Below are positions 1 through 12,844 of a stretch of 64,000 nt of DNA, one piece after another. How positions within the stretch are numbered: the first letter of the stretch is position 1; every line of letters starts with the position of its first letter. A program made the translations under genes and the position numbers. The notes below the pieces were generated by a model. It ran no database searches. It worked only from the letters and a program-made list of their open reading frames with translations, and had not been told where the DNA came from. Source of the stretch: Hyphomicrobiales bacterium (GTDB lineage: Bacteria; Pseudomonadota; Alphaproteobacteria; Rhizobiales; TMED25); NCBI GenBank assembly GCA_029245795.1, contig JAQWOP010000018.1, positions 47,266-111,265 of the forward strand, written 5' to 3'.

Positions 1-1436
1 TAGGTGACGGAATAGCTAGGGTATATGGATTGGATAATGTTCAAGCCGGTGAAATGGTAGAATTTTCAAACGGCGTAAAAGGAATGGCATTGAACCTTGA
101 GATGGATAATGTTGGAATAGTTATTTTTGGAGATGACAAAGATATTCACGAAGGCGATGTTGTGAAAAGAACAGGAGATATTGTTGAGGTTCCAATAGGG
201 AAAGAATTACTTGGTAGAGTTGTTGATGCACTAGGAAATCCAATTGATGGTAAGGGGCCTATAAAAGCAAAAAAAAATGGTAGAGTGGATATCAAAGCCC
301 CAGGCATTATGCCAAGAAAATCAGTTCATGAACCAATGCAAACTGGTCTTAAAGCTATTGATGCACTCATTCCAATTGGGAGAGGTCAAAGAGAATTAAT
401 AATTGGCGATAGACAAACAGGTAAGACAGCGATTGCTCTTGATACTATTCTTAATCAAAAATCAGTTAATGAGACAGATGATGAAAGTGCTAAGTTATAT
501 TGCGTTTATGTTGCAATTGGACAAAAAAGATCATCTGTTGCTCAATTAGTAAAAATTTTAGAAGATAATGGAGCTCTTGAATATTCAATTATTGTTGCGG
601 CAACTGCATCTGACCCGGCTCCATTACAATTTTTAGCCCCATTCTCAGGATGTACTATGGGGGAATATTTCCGAGATAATGGTATGCACTCATTAATTGT
701 TTATGATGATTTATCAAAACAAGCAGTTGCATATAGACAGATGTCTCTCTTGTTGAGAAGGCCCCCAGGAAGAGAAGCTTATCCAGGTGACGTTTTCTAT
801 TTGCACTCAAGATTATTAGAAAGAGCTGCAAAGTTAAATGAAGATAATGGTTCTGGCTCTCTAACAGCACTTCCTGTAATTGAAACGCAGGCAAATGATG
901 TTTCAGCATTTATCCCAACAAATGTGATTTCTATAACTGACGGACAAATATTCCTAGAAACGGATTTATTCTATCAAGGAATTAGGCCTGCTGTAAATGT
1001 AGGGTTGTCTGTTAGCCGTGTTGGATCTGCAGCTCAAATAAAGGCAATGAAACAAGTTGCTGGAAAGATCAAGGGAGAACTTGCCCAATATCGTGAGATG
1101 GCAGCTTTTGCTCAGTTCGGTTCAGATCTAGATGCAACTACACAGCGCCTTCTTGCAAGGGGAGAACGATTAACAGAGTTATTAAAACAACCACAATTTA
1201 GTCCACTAAAAGTTGAAGAGCAGGTATGCTCAATATACGCAGCAGTTAATGGGTTTTTAGATTCTGTTCCTGTGAATAAGATTTCAGCTTACGAAAAAGA
1301 GCTATTGGAAACAATAAATATTTCTCATAAAGATATATTATCTTCCATTGTAAAAGAATCCCAGCTTTCTGAAAAGACTGAAGAAAAACTAAAAAATGTT
1401 ATTGAGTCCCATACAAAATCATTTTCAACGGAGTAG
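1..1436 (+). CDS. atpA: F1F0 ATP synthase subunit alpha (5' end cut by window)
   Basis: Non-catalytic nucleotide-binding subunit of the membrane ATP synthase F1 head. The frame is open from base 3 with [20 protein letters not shown], the usual AtpA beta-barrel sequence, so the gene begins upstream of the window. About 477 residues are visible of a family length near 510. The Walker A region GDRQTGKTA lies near bases 405-430, and the typical [21 protein letters not shown] region follows. It ends 4 bases before atpG, whose ribosome-binding GGAG (1430-1433) overlaps the end of atpA. The TTG at base 30 is not a start. Identification is secure. Confidence 0.97.
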   Translation, partial: GDGIARVYGLDNVQAGEMVEFSNGVKGMALNLEMDNVGIVIFGDDKDIHEGDVVKRTGDIVEVPIGKELLGRVVDALGNPIDGKGPIKAKKNGRVDIKAPGIMPRKSVHEPMQTGLKAIDALIPIGRGQRELIIGDRQTGKTAIALDTILNQKSVNETDDESAKLYCVYVAIGQKRSSVAQLVKILEDNGALEYSIIVAATASDPAPLQFLAPFSGCTMGEYFRDNGMHSLIVYDDLSKQAVAYRQMSLLLRRPPGREAYPGDVFYLHSRLLERAAKLNEDNGSGSLTALPVIETQANDVSAFIPTNVISITDGQIFLETDLFYQGIRPAVNVGLSVSRVGSAAQIKAMKQVAGKIKGELAQYREMAAFAQFGSDLDATTQRLLARGERLTELLKQPQFSPLKVEEQVCSIYAAVNGFLDSVPVNKISAYEKELLETINISHKDILSSIVKESQLSEKTEEKLKNVIESHTKSFSTE

Positions 1437-1440
1437 TTAA

Positions 1441-2340
1441 TTGCCAAATTTAAAAGAGTTAAAAAATAGGCAAGTAAGTGTCAAGTCAACCCAAAAAATA
1501 ACAAGGGCTATGCAAATGGTTGCTGCTGCTAAGTTAAGTAAAGCACAAGAAAGTGCGCAAAGCGCAAGACCTTATGCAAGTAGATTAGCAAAAGTAATGG
1601 GTAATCTACTTGAATCAGTTGAAGGTGGATCTGATGCTCCAGAATTAATGATAGGATCAGGTAAATCTGATACTTATCTCTTAGTTGTGGCTACAGCTGA
1701 CAGAGGACTTTGTGGAGCATTTAACTCAAATATTATAAAATTAGCATCGAAAGAAATAAAAGAGTTATTATCTGAAGGCAAAGAGGTAAAAATTCTCTGT
1801 ATAGGCAAAAAGGGCTATGATCTTCTTAGAAGAAATCATAAAGACAAGATTTTAGAATTTATAAGTCTTAAAGAAATAAAGAATATTTCATATATGGAAG
1901 CAGCAAATATTGGAAATAAAGTAGTTAAGATGTTTGAGGATGAGCAGTTTGATATTTGTAAGTTGTATTATTCAAGCTTTAAATCAGTTATATCCCAGAT
2001 TCCTGTTTCTAAGCAGTTGATTCCATTAGAGTTCAAAAGTGAATCTAATGAACATCAAGAAAGAGATGTTACAGAATCTAATAAAGCAATCTATGATTAT
2101 GAGCCTGAAGAGAGTGATGTTATGGAGGAACTGTTGCCTCTTAATTTAAACATTCAAATTTTTCAGGGTCTATTAGAAAACGCTGCAAGTGAGCAGGGTT
2201 CAAGAATGTCTGCAATGGATAATGCTACAAGGAATGCAGGTGAAATGATAAATAAATTAACTTTACAATACAATAGGACCAGACAAGCAATAATTACAAA
2301 AGAACTAATTGAAATTATATCTGGTGCAGAAGCTCTTTAA
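1441..2340 (+). CDS. atpG: F1F0 ATP synthase subunit gamma
   Basis: Central rotor stalk of the F1 motor. The N-terminus MPNLKELKNRQVSVKSTQKI and C-terminal SRMSAMDNATRNAGEMI are the two conserved helical ends of AtpG. At 299 residues it is of normal length. The start is TTG at 1441, chosen because the family motif begins there and GGAG sits 7 bases upstream, overlapping the atpA stop. It lies between atpA and atpD in standard operon order. Confidence 0.97.
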   Translation: MPNLKELKNRQVSVKSTQKITRAMQMVAAAKLSKAQESAQSARPYASRLAKVMGNLLESVEGGSDAPELMIGSGKSDTYLLVVATADRGLCGAFNSNIIKLASKEIKELLSEGKEVKILCIGKKGYDLLRRNHKDKILEFISLKEIKNISYMEAANIGNKVVKMFEDEQFDICKLYYSSFKSVISQIPVSKQLIPLEFKSESNEHQERDVTESNKAIYDYEPEESDVMEELLPLNLNIQIFQGLLENAASEQGSRMSAMDNATRNAGEMINKLTLQYNRTRQAIITKELIEIISGAEAL

Positions 2341-2353
2341 ATATACGAGGTAG

Positions 2354-3784
<1,431 letters not shown>

Positions 3785-3803
3785 TCTTTTTTGAGATTAT
3801 AAT

Positions 3804-4202
3804 ATGGATAAATTTAAATTAGAGTTTGTAACTCCTGAGAAGTTATTATTTTCAAGTGAAGTTGAGCAGGTTATAATACCCGGTTCGGATGGTGAGTTTA
3901 CAATCCTTGCCGAACATTCACCAATAATATCGTCTATGAAAGCTGGATTAATAAGAATATATTCTGAAATTATTAGTGATCCATTAGTCTATTTTGTGAC
4001 CGAAGGATTTATTGATATGGCTTCAAATAATTTAACAATTTTGGCTCAAAATGCTATTGAGAAAGATCAATTGGATAAACAGAAATTAAATGTTTTAATT
4101 GAAACATATCAAAAAGAGATTGATATAACTGATAATGATAGTAGAAAAAATAAGTACAACATAAAGATTGAAAATATAAGAGCTATACAAACCGATATAT
4201 AG
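3804..4202 (+). CDS. atpC: F1F0 ATP synthase subunit epsilon
   Basis: Small rotor-stalk subunit that couples F1 to the c-ring and can inhibit ATP hydrolysis. The sequence LEFVTPEKLLFSSEVEQVIIPGSDGEFTILAEHSP is the standard N-terminal beta-sandwich (about residues 5-85), followed by a lysine-rich helical tail. 132 residues. Last gene of the atp operon; it ends only 3 bases before the convergent rppH stop, so there is no room for a hairpin terminator. Confidence 0.95.
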   Translation: MDKFKLEFVTPEKLLFSSEVEQVIIPGSDGEFTILAEHSPIISSMKAGLIRIYSEIISDPLVYFVTEGFIDMASNNLTILAQNAIEKDQLDKQKLNVLIETYQKEIDITDNDSRKNKYNIKIENIRAIQTDI

Positions 4203-4205
4203 TTA

Positions 4206-4703
4206 TCATATCAAAAGACCTTTAAATTCATCCAAGACCTTAATGTAAGTTTGCTTTTTGAAGTCTATAATCATATCCAATATATTTTCTCTTGATTCCC
4301 ATTTCCAGTCTGTAAACTCTTGATTGAGATCAGAATTATTATCTGGGATTAGATTAACCTCAGCGTCTTCGCCTGTGTGGTGTAAAAGAAACCATTTTTG
4401 TGTTTGTCCAATATAATTCCCTTTCATATTATTTAATATTATTTTAGGAATTTCATATCTATACCAATGCGATGAAATGCTGATTATTTTTAATTTCTTT
4501 AGACCCGTTTCTTCATAGACTTCTCTGAAAACAGCCTTTTCTGGATTTTCACCAGGATCAATACCACCTTGAGGCATTTGCCAAAGATGATCAGTTTGGT
4601 AAGCTGTTTTATTAATTCTTTTACCAAGCCAAACTTCAGATCTATTATTAATAATCATAGCGCCAACACATGGCCTATAGTATTTATCAGTATCATTAAT
4701 CAT
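4206..4703 (-). CDS. rppH: RNA pyrophosphohydrolase (Nudix)
   Basis: Removes pyrophosphate from 5'-triphosphorylated RNA and so starts mRNA decay; alphaproteobacterial homologues are also called IalA. A full Nudix box spans residues 46-68 (GGIDPGENPEKAVFREVYEE then TGL), with the metal-binding REVYEE glutamates. YYRPCVGAMIIN is the usual N-terminal strand. 165 residues. The ATG overlaps the ctpA stop (ATGA), indicating coupled translation at the end of a long minus-strand operon. Confidence 0.93.
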   Translation of the reverse strand: MINDTDKYYRPCVGAMIINNRSEVWLGKRINKTAYQTDHLWQMPQGGIDPGENPEKAVFREVYEETGLKKLKIISISSHWYRYEIPKIILNNMKGNYIGQTQKWFLLHHTGEDAEVNLIPDNNSDLNQEFTDWKWESRENILDMIIDFKKQTYIKVLDEFKGLLI

Positions 4704-5899
4704 TTTACTCTCCTGGAGTGTCTTGCAAGGAGTAGTTTCTTTGCAAATTCCAGTTGATTATCTGATGATAATTCATCATCTTGAGAGTTATTTGTATTTT
4801 CAATTTTATAGAGAGGTTTTATTCCTATTTTATCTATTGAGATATCATTAGGGGTATAATATTTTGCTGTTGTTAGTCTTATTGCCCCATCTTTTGAGCC
4901 AAGTGGGATAATTGATTGTACTGATCCTTTCCCATATGTTTTTGTTCCAATTACAGTCGCTCTGCCATTGTCACCTAAAGCTCCAGCAAATATTTCAGAT
5001 GCAGAGGCTGATCCACCATTAGTAATTATAATAAGGTCAGATTTATTAGTAATATCACCTTTTTTTGCAAAGTATCTATTTTTTCTCTTTTGATTACGAA
5101 ACTTTGTTGAAACTATTTCTCCTTTATCCAAGAATAGATCGGTGACTTTAATTGACTGATCAAGGAGGCCGCCTGGGTTGTTTCTAATATCAATAATAAA
5201 TCCTTTTATTTTACCATTAGACTCCTGGTTTAACTCTTTAACCGCAGTAACAATTTTCTTATCAGCAAGATCATTAAAGGAAGATATTCTAATATAACCT
5301 ATATTTTCTTCAAGAAGTTCAAATTTAACAGGCGTTATCTGAATTATCTCTCTAACTATTTTTACATCAAATGTTGTTTCTTCACCTTCTCTAAATATTG
5401 TCAGCACGATAGGTGTATTTGCGTAGCCTCTCATCAAACCCACAGCTTCATCTAAAAACATACCATATACATCAGTTCCATCTATTGCAGTTATATAATC
5501 TCCTGTGCGCATCCCCGCTTTTGCTGCTGGTGTATCATCGATTGGAGAAATAACTCTTATCCATCCATTGTCATCAAGAGTTACTTCAAGACCTAGGCCT
5601 CCATAAAAACCTTTAGTATCAACCTCCGTTTCTTTAAAATCATCTTCTGACAAATATGTGGAGTAGGGGTCTAATGATTGAAGCATTCCTCTTAAAGCAG
5701 AATAAATAAGCTCTTTACTATCAATGTCATCGACATACTGTTCTTCTACTTCAGTGAAAACACTAATAAATAATTTAAATAACTCAATATCTTCATCGTG
5801 ACTATTTGCAAAAGAAGATGATTTTGAAAAAAAAGAAAATAATATCACAAAAAGTATTAGGGAAAATATTCTAGAGGTCTTATTTTTTGAACTATTCAT
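4700..5899 (-). CDS. ctpA: Carboxy-terminal processing protease, S41 family
   Basis: Periplasmic serine protease that trims C-termini of envelope proteins. A signal peptide or anchor lies at residues 1-31 (ILFVILFSFFSKSSSFANS). A PDZ domain is at about 95-180 with a GLGLEV ligand groove. The S41 catalytic core has GGSASASE at 295-302, holding the nucleophile Ser, and the base Lys324 in TYGKGS. 399 residues, normal for alphaproteobacterial CtpA. It sits directly after rlmH with a 1-base gap and overlaps rppH by 4 bases. Confidence 0.93.
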   Translation of the reverse strand: MNSSKNKTSRIFSLILFVILFSFFSKSSSFANSHDEDIELFKLFISVFTEVEEQYVDDIDSKELIYSALRGMLQSLDPYSTYLSEDDFKETEVDTKGFYGGLGLEVTLDDNGWIRVISPIDDTPAAKAGMRTGDYITAIDGTDVYGMFLDEAVGLMRGYANTPIVLTIFREGEETTFDVKIVREIIQITPVKFELLEENIGYIRISSFNDLADKKIVTAVKELNQESNGKIKGFIIDIRNNPGGLLDQSIKVTDLFLDKGEIVSTKFRNQKRKNRYFAKKGDITNKSDLIIITNGGSASASEIFAGALGDNGRATVIGTKTYGKGSVQSIIPLGSKDGAIRLTTAKYYTPNDISIDKIGIKPLYKIENTNNSQDDELSSDNQLEFAKKLLLARHSRRVK

Positions 5900-5900
5900 C

Positions 5901-6386
5901 TTAATCTCTATGATATGGGTGATTGATCAATATTGATAGAGATCTATATAACTGTTCCATTAGAAAAACCCTTGCCATGAGGTGAGGAAGTGTCATTTTA
6001 CTTAATGATATCGTTTCATCAGCTATTTTTTTTAAACTATTTGAGCTACCATCAGGCCCACCGATAATGAAATTTATTTCACTTTTAGGTTCATTTAAAT
6101 ATTTTTCTAGCATAGATTTAAACTCTTTAGTTGTGAATGATTTTCCTTTCTCATCAAGCAAGATATTGATTGAGTCTGGTAAGTTAATTTTTTTTACTAA
6201 CACCTCATATTCTTTTTCTTTTCGAGAATTAGTATTTTTATCATTAGATTTATTAATTTCGACTATTTCAAAATTTGTGATTCCAACTCTCTTATTAATA
6301 ACAATAATATTTTTTAAATAATGATCAAAGATTGATATATATTTACTATTAGTAATCTTACCTATAGCTAATAATCTTAGATTCAA
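5901..6386 (-). CDS. rlmH: 23S rRNA (pseudouridine1915-N3)-methyltransferase
   Basis: SPOUT-class methylase that modifies pseudouridine 1915 in helix 69 of 23S rRNA. The SAM-binding knot is seen in LDEKGKSFTTKEF, FIIGGPDGSS and the C-terminal LPHLMARVFLMEQLYRSLSI with NHPYHRD at the extreme end. 161 residues, as expected. The order rsfS-rlmH-ctpA is typical of alphaproteobacteria. Confidence 0.95.
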   Translation of the reverse strand: MNLRLLAIGKITNSKYISIFDHYLKNIIVINKRVGITNFEIVEINKSNDKNTNSRKEKEYEVLVKKINLPDSINILLDEKGKSFTTKEFKSMLEKYLNEPKSEINFIIGGPDGSSNSLKKIADETISLSKMTLPHLMARVFLMEQLYRSLSILINHPYHRD

Positions 6387-6390
6387 GTGA

Positions 6391-6744
6391 TCAACCTATT
6401 TTTGTTTCTTCATTAATAATCAGATTTTCTGACCATATTTTTTCTATCATATAAAATTCTCTAACCCCTGGTTTAAAGATATTTATAATTGCATCTATTG
6501 CATCTATTAGAACCCAATCACTGCTTGGAAGCCCTTCAATTTGTATATCCTTATAAGAATTATTTTTTAAGGTTCTTTGTATTTTGTCTGCTATTGAACT
6601 AACATGTCTAGATGATGTTCCACTTGATACAATCATAAAGTCAGCAATTGAGCTCTTTTTACTAATATCTATGATTACTGTATTTTGGGCTTTCATCTCC
6701 TCAAGACAATTACTTACTATTTTAATTATTTTTTTATCTGTCAT
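6391..6744 (-). CDS. rsfS: Ribosome silencing factor (RsfS/DUF143)
   Basis: Binds ribosomal protein L14 and blocks subunit joining when nutrients are scarce. Recognised by ADFMIVSSGTSSRHVSSIAD (about residues 30-49) and the GLPSSDWVLIDAIDAIINIF core. 117 residues. The start codon lies inside the end of nadD (11-base overlap) and rlmH follows after 4 bases, so the three genes are probably one translational unit. Confidence 0.94.
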   Translation of the reverse strand: MTDKKIIKIVSNCLEEMKAQNTVIIDISKKSSIADFMIVSSGTSSRHVSSIADKIQRTLKNNSYKDIQIEGLPSSDWVLIDAIDAIINIFKPGVREFYMIEKIWSENLIINEETKIG

Positions 6745-7381
6745 TTTGGTTATATATTTTTAATTTTTTACGAATTTCTGTAGATGAATTAAAGTTAAGT
6801 TTATTATGTAAGAAAATCCAGCAGGGTTTTTTAGAGTTTATAATATATGATGCATCATTTTCATCAATCCTGTATTTTTTATATTTATTTGCAAAGATAG
6901 TAGATGAAACATCAAGAGATGAGCTAGGTCTGTCAATAATTGCTATTGGTATTTCTTTAATAATCTTCTCCCACTCCATCCATAAATGAAAATATCTTAA
7001 ATTATCCGCTCCCATAATCCATATAAATTTTGTATTTGGATATTTTTTCTTTAAATATTCTATCGTTCCAATCGTATAAATCGTACCAGTTCTTTGTTCT
7101 ATATCATTTATAATGATTTTACTTGTTTTAAGTTTATTTTTAGCAGAAGAAGTTCTTTTTTTGAAGTCAAAAAGTACATCATATTTTTTTAAAGGATTCC
7201 TTGGACTCACAACCCACCATATAATATCTAAATTTAATTTCTTAAGTGCTGCCTCACTAATTTTTATATGCCCATCATGACTAGGATTGAATGATCCGCC
7301 CAATATACCAATTCTTTGATTGCTGGACGCAAAATTTGTTTTACCTATTATCCATCTCTTTATTTTAGGCTTGCTTATCAT
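6734..7381 (-). CDS. nadD: Nicotinate-nucleotide adenylyltransferase
   Basis: Adenylates nicotinate mononucleotide in NAD synthesis. The nucleotidyltransferase signature GGSFNPSHDGH is at about residues 28-38 (HDGH is the HxGH motif). WWVVSPRNPLK, WIMGADNLRYFHLW and the C-terminal SSTEIRK are also present. 215 residues. An N-terminal extension of about 20 residues precedes the core, as in other alphaproteobacterial NadD. Placed between proA and rsfS. Confidence 0.94.
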   Translation of the reverse strand: MISKPKIKRWIIGKTNFASSNQRIGILGGSFNPSHDGHIKISEAALKKLNLDIIWWVVSPRNPLKKYDVLFDFKKRTSSAKNKLKTSKIIINDIEQRTGTIYTIGTIEYLKKKYPNTKFIWIMGADNLRYFHLWMEWEKIIKEIPIAIIDRPSSSLDVSSTIFANKYKKYRIDENDASYIINSKKPCWIFLHNKLNFNSSTEIRKKLKIYNQNDR

Positions 7382-7394
7382 TCTTATATTTTAC

Positions 7395-8664
7395 TCAAGG
7401 GCGAATCTGTCCATTTCCATGAACAATATATTTAAACGTAGTTAATTGTTCTAATCCAATTGGGCCTCTAGCATGCAAACGGCCGGTTGAAATTCCAATT
7501 TCAGCTCCAAAACCAAATTCCCCTCCATCAGCAAATTGCGTTGAGGCATTAACAAGAATAATTGAACTTCCAATATTTTTTAGGAAGTATTCGTTAGATT
7601 CAGGATTTTCGCTAATTATTGCTTCAGTATGACCTGTACCATATTTTTCAATATGGATAATTGCCTCATCAATATTATTTACAATCTTAACTGAAATTAT
7701 TGCATCTAAGTATTCAGTCGACCAATCAGATTCTTTGACTGATTTTGTTTTTTGAAATATATCTTTTACAGTTTTATCACCACGGATTTCGCATCCTAAT
7801 TGGTCAAGTTTTTCAAGTATTTTTGGTAGGAATTTTTTAGCTATTGATTTATCAATCAGCAATGTTTCTGCAGCCCCACATATCGAAGGACGTCTCATTT
7901 TAGCGTTTGCGCTTATATTTATTGCATTTTCAAGATTTGCACTGTCATTTATATAAATATGACATATTCCCTCTAGATGACCAAATACTGAGACTTTTGC
8001 CTCTTTTTCGACTCTCGATACGAGGCTTTTGCCACCCCTTGGGACAATAACATCAATATTGGAGTCAAGACCACTAAGCATCATCCCTACTGCCTCTCGA
8101 TCAGTCATTGGAACAAATTGAATTGAGTTAGCATCAAGGTTTGTTTTTTCTAAGGCAGTTCTAATTGATTGATAAATAGCTAAGCTTGAATGGAAACTAT
8201 CAGAGCCACTTCTTAATATTGATGCGTTTCCAGATTTCAAGCATAAACATGCGGCATCTGCTGTAACATTTGGACGACTTTCATAAATTATTCCAATAAC
8301 GCCAATCGGAATACTTACTCTATTTATCAATAGTCCATTGGGCCTTTCCCAGCTATTTAATGTTTTTCCAATTGGGTCAGCTAGACTAATAATATTATTA
8401 ATACTTATGGATATATTTTTGATACTATTTTCATTTAGCGTTAATCTATCAATAATTGCCTTGGACTTATTATTTGATCTTGCGAGTTCTATATCTCTTT
8501 TATTTTCATTTAATATTTTCTTGATATCTTTATCTATATTTTTAGCGATTACCTGAAGGGCAGTATTTTTTTCATCAGTTGTTGCTCGTGCAAGTCTCGA
8601 ATTTGCTTTTCTTGCATTTAAACCAATTTTTTTCATTATGTCTTTAATGTTATTGCTCATCAGA

Positions 8665-8675
<11 letters not shown>
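7395..8675 (-). CDS. proA: Gamma-glutamyl phosphate reductase
   Basis: Second step of proline synthesis: NADPH-dependent reduction of glutamyl phosphate to the semialdehyde. The aldehyde-dehydrogenase-like fold shows VIYESRPNVTADAACLCLKS, the catalytic cysteine in RRPSICGAAETLL, and the C-terminal ARGPIGLEQLTTFKY. The first ATG (8675) overlaps the end of proB. A second ATG at 8660 (MSNNIKDIM) is an equally plausible start. 426 or 421 residues. Confidence 0.95.
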
Positions 8676-10844
<2,169 letters not shown>

Positions 10845-10890
10845 TTATCAATTTTTACGGAATTTGGTTAGTTATAGGAAATATAATTAT

Positions 10891-11148
10891 TTAATTTGCT
10901 TCTATAACATTGATAGTTCTTCTACCAGTTCTTTTATCAACAAATTTAACTGTGCCAGTTTTTTTGGCGAATATTGTATGATCTTTACCAATACCTACAT
11001 TTACGCCTGGGTGCCAAGTGGTTCCCCTTTGTCTTATGATTATGTTACCGGGAATTACCAGTTCACCACCAAATTTTTTCACACCAAGTCTTCTCCCAGC
11101 GGAGTCACGTCCGTTCTTTGATGATCCACCTGCTTTTTTATGTGCCAT
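10891..11148 (-). CDS. rpmA: 50S ribosomal protein L27
   Basis: Ribosomal protein near the peptidyl-transferase centre. The sequence [20 protein letters not shown] with [15 protein letters not shown] is canonical. 85 residues, complete. It begins 36 bases after rplU and is separated from obgE by an 85-base gap holding no further gene. Confidence 0.98.
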   Translation of the reverse strand: MAHKKAGGSSKNGRDSAGRRLGVKKFGGELVIPGNIIIRQRGTTWHPGVNVGIGKDHTIFAKKTGTVKFVDKRTGRRTINVIEAN

Positions 11149-11184
11149 AATTTCCTCGTATATTCTGTTGTAGTGAAATAGTTC

Positions 11185-11685
11185 TTATGTCTCTTTATTA
11201 TTTTTTTTAACAGTTTTCGTTACATTTTTTGTTTTCTTAACAGCAGCTTTCTTTGAAGCAGCTACTTTTTTAACTGGTTTCTTTTCTTCTACGACTTCTG
11301 CTTTCTTAACCACTTTTTTAACTAATTTTTTTTCTTCTACAGCTTCTGCTTTCTTCGCAACTTTTTTATTATTTGATGCTGCTATATCTATAATTTTAAG
11401 TTTTGTTTGAAGTTGTCGGTGTCCCGCAGTCCTTCTATAATTTTGTCTTCTTTTTTTCTTAAAAACAATAATTTTTTTAGCTCTATTTTGCTCGACAATC
11501 TCTGCTGTAACTATTGCATTCTCTATGTAAGGAGAGCCTATAATAGTTTTTTCACCTTCTGTAATCATTAAAACGTCTGTAAATGTAACAGTTTTCCCCT
11601 GTTCCTCAGGTAATTTCTCAACGATGATTATATCATCTTTATTTACTGAATATTGTTTTCCACCAGTTTTGATAACTGCAGTCAT
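11185..11685 (-). CDS. rplU: 50S ribosomal protein L21 with long lysine-rich tail
   Basis: Binds 23S rRNA. Residues 1-103 are the normal L21 domain (FKKKRRQNYRRTAGHRQLQT is its signature). The usual protein ends there, but this one continues for about 63 residues, rich in Lys, Ala, Val and Glu. The tail contains two 16-residue tandem copies at 109-124 and 125-140, differing at 3 positions, and then an alanine-lysine stretch. Such tails occur in some alphaproteobacterial L21 proteins; its role is not known to me. First gene of the rplU-rpmA-obgE block. Confidence 0.96.
   Translation of the reverse strand: MTAVIKTGGKQYSVNKDDIIIVEKLPEEQGKTVTFTDVLMITEGEKTIIGSPYIENAIVTAEIVEQNRAKKIIVFKKKRRQNYRRTAGHRQLQTKLKIIDIAASNNKKVAKKAEAVEEKKLVKKVVKKAEVVEEKKPVKKVAASKKAAVKKTKNVTKTVKKNNKET
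11266..11361 (-). repeat. 48-bp tandem repeat inside rplU
   Basis: Two adjacent 48-base units encode VAKKAEAVEEKKLVKK and VVKKAEVVEEKKPVKK in the L21 tail. The reading frame is kept and three residues differ, as expected from an in-frame duplication followed by drift. Confidence 0.85.
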
Positions 11686-11851
11686 TTGCTTGCTTTCGTA
11701 TTAATATTTATATTTAATAAGGTTTAATTTAAATTACTATCAATGTTTAATATTTTAAATCAATTAAGTCAACTTTTCTTTGCTAAATGAATTAAAAAAT
11801 TATTATAGTGAATATTAAATTTTTTCTTCTAAATAATGGATCCTTGATCGA

Positions 11852-12844
11852 ATGAAAACTAAAACAATAAACTTATATGAAACTGGTGGACCAGATAATA
11901 TGATATGGGAAGATGTTAATCTTCCGGAACCTTCAAAGGGCGAGGTTCTTCTTAAGCATGAATTTGTAGGTTTTAATATGATTGATACTTATCATCGGTC
12001 AGGTATTTATTCTACACCAAATAAGCCATGCGGTTTAGGAACAGAGGCATCAGGAATTATTGAAAAGATTGGAGATGGTAACACGGATGAGGGTTATAAT
12101 GTAGGAGATAGAGTTGCGTATGCAGGTAGTGGGAATGGTTTGGGAGCTTATTCTTATAGAAGAATAATAAAATCAAAAGATTTAATTAAAATACCTGATT
12201 GGATGGGCTTGGATATTGCAGCCGCTGTATTAACAAAAGGTAGGACAGTAGAATATCTTTTCAATAGAACGCATAAATTAAAAGCAAATGAATATATATT
12301 ATTCCATGCAGCAGCGGGTGGAGTCGGTCAAATTGCAGGACAATGGGCAAATTCAATTGGTGCAATAGCAATTGGTGTTGTTGGAAGCAAAGAAAAAGAG
12401 CAGTATGCAAAAAAATGTGGTTATCAATATGTATTTAATATAGAAGACGATGATATTTTATTTGAGATAATGAATATTACAAATAATAAAGGTGTAGACG
12501 TTGTTTATGACTCAGTTGGTCTTACTTCATGGGATATTTCGCTTGCCTGTGTCAAAAAATTAGGCTTAGTAGTCAGTTTTGGAAGCGCCTCCGGTAATCC
12601 TCCTATGTACGACATCGCAAAAGATGGTGTTAAAAATTCTGCATATATCCATAGAGCTACAATGGTGAATTATATGACTTCCAGTGATATTTCGAATGAT
12701 AGTGCATTAAGAGTTTTTGAAAAAATAAAAGATAAAGAAATTCAATTAAATTTAAATAAAAATTATACTCTAAAAGATGTGATAAGAGTTCATAAAGACG
12801 CAGAGGCAAGAAAAACAATAGGGCAGATAGTTATGAAAGTTTAG
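11852..12844 (+). CDS. Zinc-free quinone oxidoreductase (QOR/MDR family)
   Basis: Medium-chain dehydrogenase/reductase of the NADPH:quinone reductase type. GTEASGIIEKIGDG and GDRVAYAG precede the Rossmann motif HAAAGGVGQIAGQWA (about residues 153-167). The structural-zinc cysteine cluster of alcohol dehydrogenases is missing, as expected for quinone reductases. 330 residues. Monocistronic, preceded by a 166-base AT-rich gap. Its TAG overlaps the convergent reductase stop by 4 bases. The exact substrate cannot be read from sequence. Confidence 0.88.
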   Translation: MKTKTINLYETGGPDNMIWEDVNLPEPSKGEVLLKHEFVGFNMIDTYHRSGIYSTPNKPCGLGTEASGIIEKIGDGNTDEGYNVGDRVAYAGSGNGLGAYSYRRIIKSKDLIKIPDWMGLDIAAAVLTKGRTVEYLFNRTHKLKANEYILFHAAAGGVGQIAGQWANSIGAIAIGVVGSKEKEQYAKKCGYQYVFNIEDDDILFEIMNITNNKGVDVVYDSVGLTSWDISLACVKKLGLVVSFGSASGNPPMYDIAKDGVKNSAYIHRATMVNYMTSSDISNDSALRVFEKIKDKEIQLNLNKNYTLKDVIRVHKDAEARKTIGQIVMKV

